This document shows positions 11,601 through 17,737 of a stretch of 64,000 nt of DNA, piece after piece. Source of the stretch: Echinometra lucunter. Its lineage: Eukaryota; Echinodermata; Echinoidea; Camarodonta; Echinometridae. The stretch is from the NCBI GenBank assembly GCA_029962745.1, contig CM057162.1, forward strand, positions 23,250,104 through 23,314,103, written 5' to 3'. How positions within the stretch are numbered: position 1 is the stretch's first letter; every line of letters starts with the position of its first letter. Both the position numbers and the translations under genes were made by a program. Under the pieces are notes generated by a model. It saw only the letters and a list, made by a program, of their open reading frames with translations, was not told the DNA's origin and did not search any database.

Positions 11601-14600
11601 GAAGAGTGAGNNNNNNNNNNNNNNNNNNNNNNNNNNNNNNNNNNNNNNNNNNNNNNNNNNNNNNNNNNNNNNNNNNNNNNNNNNNNNNNNNNNNNNNNNN
11701 NNNNNNNNNNNNNNNNNNNNNNNNNNNNNNNNNNNNNNNNNNNNNNNNNNNNNNNNNNNNNNNNNNNNNNNNNNNNNNNNNNNNNNNNNNNNNNNNNNNN
11801 NNNNNNNNNNNNNNNNNNNNNNNNNNNNNNNNNNNNNNNNNNNNNNNNNNNNNNNNNNNNNNNNNNNNNNNNNNNNNNNNNNNNNNNNNNNNNNNNNNNN
11901 NNNNNNNNNNNNNNNNNNNNNNNNNNNNNNNNNNNNNNNNNNNNNNNNNNNNNNNNNNNNNNNNNNNNNNNNNNNNNNNNNNNNNNNNNNNNNNNNNNNN
12001 NNNNNNNNNNNNNNNNNNNNNNNNNNNNNNNNNNNNNNNNNNNNNNNNNNNNNNNNNNNNNNNNNNNNNNNNNNNNNNNNNNNNNNNNNNNNNNNNNNNN
12101 NNNNNNNNNNGAGAGAGAGGAGGAGAGGGATGAGAAAGAGTGGGATCAAGTGTTACCGCAAAAGAGAAAGTGAAAGAGAGATTGAGAAGGGTGGGATGAT
12201 AAACAGTTGACACAGAGAACAAAGACAAAAAGCACAGCGGGAGAAAAAAGACAAAATGACATGAGATGCATATCAACACTTATTTCTAAATTCATCTTGC
12301 TTAATAAGATTTAATATATATAGAAATAAACTACTGTTGTAATACCAATAAATTGCAAGTACTCAATTTCCGTATACACGCCTTTTCTCTCCTAACTACA
12401 AAGCAGTGTATCATATCTTCACTAATATAATAATTGAATCTTCACAAATGTTAGGGCCTAAACACATCAAAAATAGTTGATCAAATATACTACACATTTC
12501 ATCAAACACTTCTCAATGTGTTTCAAACATTACAGAAGGCACCATCAATCATGTTTCATTACAACTATTCCCCAGGCCATGTTGAGTACAAACAAGATGT
12601 CACTTAGAGTACTTATAGCCGTAGAAACTTTCACAAATTATGAATAACAGCCATTTCTTGAGACAAGAAATATTTGCTAATTGATTTTGTTGTTGTAATT
12701 CCATCACTTTGCCACATGAAACTTAACCATTCTGGTTGCCTGGTTTTACCTAGTTCACGCTCTTCCCGCTCATGACATCCTTAACTCACCCGGCAACTGA
12801 TTGGCTACCGCTTGTTGACCGACTGGTAAAGTTTGGGCTTCATTGGGTGTCGGGGAGGAGGAGGCCGAGGGGTGACTGATGTTGAAGATAGGGACTAAAG
12901 AATGCCAGTAGAAGACAGGTACATGACCAGGTGGGACTACAACAGATGCTGTGCAAAGAAAACATAGTAAATATAATTTACCCCATTAACCCATTCGTGA
13001 CAGAGGTCCACATTTTGTGGTTTGGCCTGATATCTTTTGATGCAAAGCCCTAGAAATTACACCAAATACATGAGCAGAAAGAGAAAAAAATTCTACACAA
13101 TCTATGCCCATTTTGGTTGCGTCAGTATTCGTTGTTTGATGCTGAAATTTTTTAAAAGGAAAATAAGCATTAAAATCCTTAAATTGGCGATGTGATAGAA
13201 AGTTTAATATCACTGTTTTCCCCTGCAAATTGGCAACTTTTTGACTTCTCATAATTTCTGTCAATTTATATTCATTTCAGATACATGATGTTTTTAAGAA
13301 AAATGTAGCAATAAAAGAAAAATGTTGGTGTTGCCAATTTGAAGAATAAAAGCTGATCAAATTAGGCTTTAAATAATTCCTGTCACGAATGGGTTAATGC
13401 AGTGTCTCATCTCAAGAATCATACATGAGCAGAAAGAGAAAAAAAAAATCACTGAAAATTTTTGAGCCCATTCTCAATACAGTGTGTTGTGCCATTATCG
13501 AATAAGAGCATTGCAAATACAACAAATAATTACACTCTTCAAATTGGCAACACAATGAAAGTTATACACAATCACTATTTGGGGGTAATTTGGCAAGTTT
13601 TCAATTGAATTTCGCAGTTTCTTTCACTTTGGTTCATAGTGTACACATTTTCATTTTTTTCAAATGCAGTATAAGTGTAAAATAAAATCAACTACTGTCA
13701 ATTGGAGGAAGGAAAACCGATTAACTGAAAGATTAAGAAAACTATGTACTGCTGTCGATAAAAACATTGAAGACTGGAACCAGAAAATGCCTGAGGAAGA
13801 TAGAAAAATGACCAGGAGTAACTACACCTAGCACTAAGAAAAGAAAATATTTACATAATAAATCAATTGTTGAAGATCGGGACTAAAGAATACCAGTAAA
13901 AGATAGAGACATGCCCAGGAGGGAATAGAACTTGTGCAGTGGAAAGAAAACCAAGAGACAGTCAGTACTCCTGATTTCCCATGGGTGCAAAATACAGATA
14001 GGTGTGCCTATATATCTTCCTACATAATCTAGAGCAAAACGTGCATAGTGCCATAACAGTTGGATTGGTAGAGATCATTTCTGAAGAAAAAAACACACCA
14101 GAAATGAGCTCCTGTTTTGGTGCTAGATGCATTTCTGATGTACACAGACTATGTTATTATGCATCAGTAATTGATATATGTCACAAGTGTACAAGTTCTG
14201 TCACAAGCATGAGACTGGACTTACGAGTTCCATCTTTGTTTTCACCCTTGCTGGTGTCCTTGGCACTCTTTGAGACCAGTGGTATCAAAGCTGAAGGTGT
14301 CAGGGGGGCTTGACCCACTTGTTGCTCCCCCTGAGGTATGACCCGCCCTCCTTGAGTGGGTGCCTCTGGTCCGGGCTGCTCACGGCCTTTCTGCCTCCTG
14401 ACATCCTGAACAAACACCTCATCTCCCGAATGTCCTTCCTTGGAGACTGTTCCCTTACTGGTTTTGCTGGGGCTTGTCTGGGTCTCCTGGACATGGACGC
14501 TTCCGGACATCGTCTGATGATTTGGTGGAGCCAAGAGTGCAGCCCGGAGTTTGTTCTCAGACGGAGGTGGAGGGAACTCAAAGTGGCTCTTCTCACCTTG

Positions 14601-17600
14601 AGAATGCCCCTGCTGTCCCTGCTGCTGCGGTTGAGTAGGTGCCGCTCTCGTCTGCTGCTTGGTAACGTTGACCGGTGATAAGATGTGCTGTCCAGACAAC
14701 TGACTCGGTGTACCTGAAGTTGATCCCAGAGAGCTGGGCCGAGACAGGTGACTTGGGGGTGCTCCCGCTCAGCTCCACTCCAGAATCCTGGCTATCTGTT
14801 CTCCTGGAGTACTCCCGTTTGGCGTGTTCCATGCGAATCTGGAGCTTGTGAGGACTGACGGGGGTGGCAAAGTTAAGTCCCGTCTGGACAGTTGGAGTAG
14901 AGCTGGAGCTGTGACCAAGCTGAAGTCGAGGAGATGTGACCTCTGATGATCGTCCAGAGATTGGTGTGCTGCTTCCCCACCGGCTTGGAGTGCCAGAGTG
15001 AGAGCCGTGTTGCATCTAAAGTAAGAGAAAATTCATACAGAAAGATGTTCTACCTGATGAAATCTACAAGTAAAAATTTCTAATAGCTTAGGTCATAACA
15101 ACAAGCAAGGTTTTACGGCAACTCCACTTTCATGAGTGCTGTACTCATTTTACACTTTATCTAGTTCAAGGTATGATAGGATGAATAATTTCTTCAAAAT
15201 TGTTAATCAAGATCAAGTCTATGACATTCTTTCGAAAATAAGACATGACATATCAAGATACGTTCCAGCATAATCGCAGAACATAAGCCTAGTATGCTAT
15301 GCTATGCAATGGATTACAAGTAATCAGTTTTTGTTTTAAACTAATATACGGTATGTTGTCCTTTAAGGCTCATTCCAACGTGCAGCAGAAAAAAAGCTTT
15401 TACAAAACGTGTGTGTGTGGGGGGGGGGGGGGGTTGAGCATATTGGACTTTACATTCCTATACCTTATAACATACAGATAAGCAGATAAATGTACGTGAG
15501 GACATGTATAACATCTTTGTGTGCCACTCACATTTGTTTGTACACAAACACTTCCAAGTTTTTTAAGTGATTTACTGTTGTACATATGGAATGGAATTCC
15601 TTTTTTGATACAAGATGACATAACAAAGCCATTATAAATGCCAGCATGAGTGAAATGGAAAATGGAGAGGACATCAATGTGCATGGACAGTGAAGAATAT
15701 TGAAGAATGCTGATGTTGGTGAAGATGGTGTCTGGGGAGCATATAATTTGATACTAGGTTGGACAGTACTGCCTTGCAAATAACCAATTACTTTAGTTAT
15801 AGCAGTCTGCTACATGCCGCTTTGGGTGAAACAGGGATATTCATTTCACCGATTGAGGCACATGACCGGCATACACAACTGACAATATCAGGCGTGTTTT
15901 CATTAGCCCCGCGGCATAGGTAGGGCTTCGGTCACATTTGACCAATAACGATAACATTAACGTATATGCGCATGTTCAACAAACCTATTACAATCAGGAT
16001 AAAAGGGGGGGGGCACACCAGAACAATGAAATCGAAGGACTTCTATCGATCAGGTACAAAGGACCACTTCCCACATCATTTCTCAACTGATGACACATCG
16101 AAAGAGCAAAAAAGATTGGCTCACTGATTTTATTCACGATATCTGTCCTAAAAAATTAATAATAAAAATGGTGCCCTAACAAATCCACTGATACAATAAA
16201 ATCCATGAGGGAGTCTCATTAGCATACATCGTTCAGGTCTGACCAACCTACCTACCTACCATGATGATTTCCTATTCATTTCCCAAATAGATAAAGCCTG
16301 ACCAACTTGGCAACCATTTATAGGTTAGCAGTAGTTATCATTATCGTTATGGGTCAAATGTGATGAAGGCATAAAGACTAGAGAACACACTGCTGGAGCT
16401 TAGTAGGAAAGGTGAATCTTTCCTGGAGACTGTGTGCAGGACTCTAAACTAACTTTCTGGGAGGGGGGTCTGAATTCCATATTTTTTGGATCCAGATGTA
16501 TAAGCCCAACATCAAACTTTCAAACTCTGGGGGTTGAGACTTAGATTTTGGGTGCCCACATATCCTGGGTGCCTGTTCATGTCAAGTCCTCCTCTGTAGC
16601 TTACAGTATTAACTGTAGCATTTTTGTTATACAATGTAAGATGATTTCAAATCAAACATCTTGTAAGCTTTAAACTTTGGGGGAGGATTGAACTATTACA
16701 TGTATGTCAGATGTTCTTTCTTATTCACCGAGAAAACTGTTTTGAGTCTATTGCCTAATCTTGATTCTTTGATCTTTTCATAAAGTGTGTCCACAGGAGC
16801 ACCTTTCACATTCTAGCATACCTAGCTAAGACAATGCAGTTCTTTCGCTATTTGGGTCAATAAAGCATTATGGGAACACAACAAATAGTACTAGAACAGC
16901 CAAGGGAGTGAAAACTTAGAACATCTTGAGCATACTGAGCATACTGATAACTTCTTCACAAATCATCTTTTAATTATTGGCAAACCTGGCCCTGAAAGGA
17001 AGAACTTAACTAAAAACCGTGCTTATAAGCACTACAAGAACTGCAGTACACGTACATGTACCTTGCTTGAAAGGGGATAATGAAAACACAGCACTCAGCA
17101 ACCTAATTTCTCTTTTCAGGTGGCAGCAGTGGGATATGATTACATGTGAGGAGAGTGGACTGGCCAGCTTGGTCAAAGTGGACGGGAGAAGATGGCTTTC
17201 TCTTATCTCAATGGATTCACTGAAACACCACAAGACTGACTACAAACCAAACAATTCTTGGCCATTGGGGGTGTTGAAGTTTGGGTGGTTTTTTTTTAAC
17301 CTGTTGACTTCTGAATTCTATTATTCTCATAAGCATTAATATCAGAATCACTTGGTTCCCAGAGACAATGGCTTTCGGAAGCATTCCTTATTAAGACATG
17401 CATTTTTCCCACATCAAATGATGAAAGACAAATTATACAGTGGACAGGATAGCTAGATCAAAGTGGAAAGCCAAGGAAAGAATAGGTCAGAAGTATTTGA
17501 ATGGACAGGGTACCTGAGAGATGGGCATGAAAGTTGTCTGGCTGCGGTGGCCAAAGTGGGCTGGTGATGGGGTCTTGGAGGCTGATCGGGGAGAGTGGGG

Positions 17601-17737
17601 AGCCGAGTGGTGCTGTATCGGTGTGAAACAGGGATTACACGGCGTGCCCGATCGCGAGTTGCCCAACGATATCAGCATGTTGGCGGCCTCCGCCTCGTCC
17701 ATGTCAAACTTTGACGGGTCAATCTGGGGTCGCGAGT
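1047..17737 (-). CDS. cic: capicua (cic) HMG-box transcriptional repressor, partial, ten exons in window
   Basis: Capicua is a nuclear, sequence-specific HMG-box repressor that silences RTK/ERK target genes and is relieved by ERK phosphorylation; it partners ataxin-1. Identity rests on the HMG box ([20 protein letters not shown] onward, ending [14 protein letters not shown]), the [17 protein letters not shown] block, the [10 protein letters not shown] motif and the [10 protein letters not shown] block, all matching known vertebrate capicua in the same order. Ten exons join with consistent phases: 17737-17514, 15015-14225, 12948-12790, 11549-11459, 9788-9674, 8824-8639, 6335-5933, 5387-5167, 4575-4377, 2627-1047 (3,970 nt, about 1,322 residues after one frame correction). 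Presence of the [10 protein letters not shown] block upstream of the ataxin motif shows the long (CIC-L) form. The first window exon starts with two bases of a split codon and the last ends with one, so the gene is open at both sides. The C-terminal C1 motif and the N-terminal exons are not seen. Confidence 0.96.
2628..3490. other. cic intron, proximal part
   Basis: No exon seen; adjacent exon phases join directly (Ile-Ala junction as in the family). Contains a GC-rich palindromic patch at 2823-2880 (AGCTGCGCGCAGCT, GCTAGCTAGCTA) and a decayed AGAAGGGC hairpin relative near 2975-3000. Confidence 0.5.
3492..3650. mobile_element. foldback MITE C1 (GTTTCATAAAGC type)
   Basis: Arms GGGGCGTTTCATAAAGCTGT TTGTAAGTTACGCACGACT and their inverse (AGTCGTGCGTAACTTACAAA CAGCTTCATGAAACACCCC) enclose a short spacer. 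The element abuts a related one at 3648. Confidence 0.8.
3648..3988. mobile_element. foldback MITE C2, head-to-tail with C1
   Basis: Begins CCAGGGGAGAGTTTCATAAA and GCTGTTCGTA, ends GTAACTTTACGAACAGCTTT ATGAAGCACCTCC. The interior (TAACAAAGTGTGACTGCATT TCCCATAATCTC) has a clear diverged relative at about 58000-58250, which supports a mobile family. Confidence 0.8.
3985..4143. mobile_element. foldback MITE C3, third of the cluster
   Basis: Termini CAGGGCCCTGTTTCATAAAA and TTTTATGAAACGGGGCCCAG are nearly perfect inverted repeats enclosing about 120 bases with a second inner pairing (CAATAACAACTT / AAGTTGTTATCG). It shares terminal architecture with C1 and C2 but little interior sequence. Confidence 0.8.
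4377..4575 (-). CDS. cic: cic exon 9 of window: conserved acidic block
   Basis: Acceptor GCAACTTCCAG before 4575, donor GTCATTG|GTATGT after 4377; 199 nt, phase 0 in, phase 1 out. A Pro/Thr-rich lead ([18 protein letters not shown]) is followed by [20 protein letters not shown] and DDVI. Vertebrate capicua carries the near-identical [18 protein letters not shown], continuing across the same point into ADDGF, so this junction is conserved. The role of this block is not well defined in the family. The intron upstream begins with a CT-rich run (4620-4685). Confidence 0.95.
4925..5110. repeat. decayed tandem duplication in cic intron
   Basis: Two units about 110 bases apart share CATACTTCATACATGAAA and TTGGCCCAGxATTGAAGG. 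The copies are about 80 percent alike by eye with indels. They lie between exons 8 and 9 and do not resemble either exon. Confidence 0.7.
5167..5387 (-). CDS. cic: cic exon 8 of window: Ser/Pro-rich linker
   Basis: Acceptor TTTCTGAACAG before 5387, donor AAGGAG|GTAAGA after 5167; 221 nt, two bases completing Gly then 73 codons, phase 0 exit. The product includes [33 protein letters not shown] and [17 protein letters not shown]. The [10 protein letters not shown] stretch is a short basic cluster that might serve as a nuclear localisation or phosphorylation site (inference). No globular domain is visible. The exon is placed by its phases and by its position between the HMG exons and the acidic block. 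Confidence 0.88.
5636..5860 (-). pseudogene. decayed partial copies of cic exon 7
   Basis: Bases 5777-5855 repeat the 3' end of exon 7 (GCAGGACTAGG, TCAAAGAGCC, TCTCTTCTCC, TGGATCTC) at about 80 percent identity, but lack the GTAAGT donor. Bases 5636-5683 (GGCAGGACTAAGACTTGAGT TAGCACTGCC) look like a third, weaker copy. Translation of the first copy keeps EKRxLFES-like sequence for a short distance then stops. Confidence 0.7.
5933..6335 (-). CDS. cic: cic exon 7 of window: HMG box end plus SP/TP-rich linker
   Basis: Acceptor GTGTTATAG before 6335, donor GAACCAG|GTAAGT after 5933; 403 nt, phase 0 in and phase 1 out. The first residues [20 protein letters not shown] complete the HMG box. Then comes about 80 residues containing roughly 14 Ser-Pro dipeptides, including three tandem TSPGPL-like hexapeptides coded by 18-bp direct repeats (about 6173-6228), and a conserved tail [20 protein letters not shown]. 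Ser-Pro sites are candidate targets for proline-directed kinases such as ERK, fitting capicua biology, but no individual site can be assigned. The tail of this exon has decayed copies downstream at 5777-5860 and 5636-5683. Confidence 0.95.
6529..7570. mobile_element. 1.04-kb TIR element with internal copies of its terminal motif
   Basis: Left end GAGGGGGTCAGTGCAATATA GTGTTAACCCACA and right end TGTGGGTTAGCACTATACTG CACCGACCCCCTC are inverted repeats with about 3 mismatches in 33. Parts of this motif (TAGTGCTAACCCACA) also recur inside near 6722, 6943 (inverse), 7142 (inverse, degraded) and 7334. The interior is AT-rich and has no transposase frame. Confidence 0.85.
8291..8445. mobile_element. 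small inverted-repeat element with GTGGGTACCC arms
   Basis: TGACGTAAAAGTGGGTACCC is matched in inverse by GGTACCCACTTTGACGTCA at 8395-8414; an extra half copy (CAAAGTGGGTACCCAGTT) follows to 8445. The arms contain a CRE-like TGACGTCA. It lies in the intron just 3' of the HMG exon. Confidence 0.7.
8639..8824 (-). CDS. cic: cic exon 6 of window: HMG box, main part
   Basis: Acceptor CGTCCCCCAG before 8824, donor TTCCAG|GTATGG after 8639; exactly 62 codons, phase 0 at both ends. It encodes SRDKDHV followed by [40 protein letters not shown] and [15 protein letters not shown]. This is the sequence-specific class of HMG box: RPMNAFM and the WWYAL helix-2 signature are intact, and all aromatic core residues (F, W, W, Y) are present. 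It is close to residue-for-residue capicua rather than SOX or TCF. In the family this box binds TGAATGAA-type octamers. The domain continues in the next exon. Confidence 0.98.
9674..9788 (-). CDS. cic: cic exon 5 of window: 14-3-3 / RSK-type site before HMG box
   Basis: Acceptor TTTTTCTGTAG before 9788, donor CCGAGGAAG|GTCAGT after 9674; 115 nt, one base completing a Gly codon then 38 codons, phase 0 exit. The peptide contains [20 protein letters not shown] and EPRSPRK. Vertebrate capicua has GKRRTQSLSALPKERD...RSPNK immediately N-terminal to its HMG box, where the Ser in RRxxSL context is phosphorylated by p90RSK and recruits 14-3-3. The RSHSLS context keeps the RxxS basophilic site; regulation by RSK here is inferred from that conservation. 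A GAT microsatellite sits about 45 bases upstream of the acceptor. Confidence 0.94.
9831..10065. repeat. (GAT/GAC)n microsatellite
   Basis: About 235 bases of GAT, GAC and AAT trinucleotides, beginning some 45 bases upstream (in gene sense) of the acceptor of exon 5. The open frames over it (poly-Asp on plus, poly-Ile on minus) are artefacts of the repeat. Confidence 0.95.
10161..10310. mobile_element. foldback element, GGGGTGTTGCAAGAAACTTG arms
   Basis: The termini GGGGTGTTGCAAGAAACTTG and CAAGTTTCTTGCAACACCCC are perfectly inverted over 20 bases, and the interior is made of further TTGCAAT/ATTGCAA pairs, so the whole 150 bases could fold into one long hairpin. Confidence 0.85.
10807..10900 (-). 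pseudogene. decayed copy of cic exon 4
   Basis: Plus-strand bases here match 11433-11520 (shared CATGAGGCCATCATGTTTGC, TTGACTTGTGA/ATGACTTGTGA) at about 80 percent. In gene sense it still reads [18 protein letters not shown], but the strong GTAAGG donor of the real exon has become GTTAGA and the 5' half is unrecognisable. Confidence 0.75.
11045..11420. mobile_element. probable hAT-type remnant
   Basis: Starts CAGTGCTTCTCAACCGAGGG G, the style of hAT terminal repeats (CAGTGxTTCTCAACC). The right end is eroded (TGTTGAGGAG near 11403). No coding capacity. Confidence 0.45.
11459..11549 (-). CDS. cic: cic exon 4 of window: short linker exon
   Basis: A 91-nt exon with acceptor CCCTCCCAG and donor GAAGG|GTAAGG. 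Two bases complete the Gly codon left by the previous exon; 29 codons follow ([18 protein letters not shown], then [11 protein letters not shown]), and two bases pass to the next exon. Phases fit on both sides. I recognise no domain: it is a linker between the ataxin-1 motif and the 14-3-3 site. The polypurine upstream flank runs straight into the 500-N gap at 11611. A decayed copy of its 3' half is found at 10807-10900. Confidence 0.85.
11611..12110. other. assembly gap (500 N)
   Basis: Exactly 500 N, flanked on both sides by GA-rich simple sequence (11570-11610 and 12111-12190). It lies wholly in the intron between exons 3 and 4, so no coding phase is lost. Confidence 0.98.
12790..12948 (-). 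CDS. cic: cic exon 3 of window: ataxin-1-binding motif exon
   Basis: Acceptor TTTGCACAG before 12948 and donor CCGG|GTGAGT after 12790; 159 nt, entered with one base from the previous exon and leaving in phase 1. It encodes [20 protein letters not shown] followed by [18 protein letters not shown] and QQAVANQ. In vertebrate capicua the equivalent VAVFPWHSLVPFL segment is the peptide bound by the AXH domain of ataxin-1, and it is present in both long and short isoforms. The match in motif and in the trailing SEAQ...VASNQ pattern makes the assignment strong. Two degenerate copies of this exon lie upstream in the preceding intron (13775-13960). Confidence 0.93.
12986..13397. mobile_element. MITE family B copy 1 (piggyBac-like, TTAA + CCCATTCGTGACAG)
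   Basis: Perfect 18-base inverted ends TTAACCCATTCGTGACAG and CTGTCACGAATGGGTTAA. TTAA target site followed by CCC is the piggyBac signature. Other copies: 43770-44178 (diverged), about 44692-45108, about 45751-46162. A minus-strand frame of about 90 codons ([20 protein letters not shown] onward) is open in three copies. No transposase. Confidence 0.9.
13398..13740. mobile_element. diverged relative of family B (B2)
   Basis: Directly follows family B copy 1 and shares scattered words with it (CATGAGCAGAAAGAGAAAAA, AAATTGGCAA, GATTAACTGA). A closer match is at about 62120-62460 (ACATATGAGGAGAAAGAG, TTTTGAGCC, GCTGATTAACTGAGAG). Ends are not well defined. Confidence 0.6.
13775..13960 (-). pseudogene. 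two decayed tandem copies of the ataxin-1-motif exon
   Basis: Bases 13861-13955 match exon 3 and its acceptor flank (12878-12965) at about 78 percent; in the exon's own phase it reads [20 protein letters not shown] then an early stop. Bases 13775-13850 are a second copy reading [20 protein letters not shown]. Neither has a recognisable donor, so they are probably relics, not used exons. Confidence 0.75.
14225..15015 (-). CDS. cic: cic exon 2 of window: Ser/Thr/Pro/Gln-rich exon with one-base frame break
   Basis: Acceptor TTACTTTAG|ATG at 15016/15015 and strong donor ACTC|GTAAGT after 14225. The exon opens in phase 0 with [14 protein letters not shown] and includes [11 protein letters not shown] and [16 protein letters not shown], which parallel NLTFTVPISP and SDSLDSGVDS in vertebrate CIC-L. 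From about 14760 the reading frame must move by one base: downstream the frame reads [18 protein letters not shown] and [16 protein letters not shown], through to [12 protein letters not shown]. Phases on both sides require 790 coding bases, whereas 791 are present, so one base is extra. The G5 run at 14755-14759 is the simplest site. The C-terminal half is Gln-rich and lowly conserved. The in-frame ATG at the acceptor is an ordinary internal Met. Confidence 0.88.
15016..17513. other. cic intron between window exons 1 and 2
   Basis: No coding exon needed or seen. It contains a poly-G run (15421-15434), an inverted pair at 15921-15965 / 16331-16373 (GGTCACATTTGACC...ATAACGATAA) spanning a 450-base foldback element, a dispersed repeat at 16430-16600 related to 20545-20685, and a decayed duplication (17157-17185 like 17440-17468). 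Confidence 0.6.
17514..17737 (-). CDS. cic: cic exon 1 of window: long-isoform conserved block
   Basis: Acceptor TTTATTTCAG precedes base 17737 and donor CAG|GTACCC follows 17514. The 224 nt start with two bases of a split codon and end in phase 0. The product runs [19 protein letters not shown], then [13 protein letters not shown], then a His/Ser/Pro-rich tail with [17 protein letters not shown]. Vertebrate CIC-L has a similar SRPRL...[23 protein letters not shown] block, so this belongs to the long isoform rather than the short one. The previous exon must end in phase 1; an Asp codon (GAC) would match the family, but I did not find that exon in the 46 kb upstream. The ATG at 17702 is internal and is not proposed as a start. 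Confidence 0.9.

Noticed and set aside
14698..14714. 14-base mini-intron (GT...CAG) explaining the frame change in exon 2
   Set aside because: Far below any spliceable size; sequence upstream of it already reads well in the second frame back to the G5 run.
15013..15015. ATG at the acceptor of exon 2 as the protein start
   Set aside because: It directly follows a good acceptor and joins in phase to an upstream exon with conserved capicua sequence.
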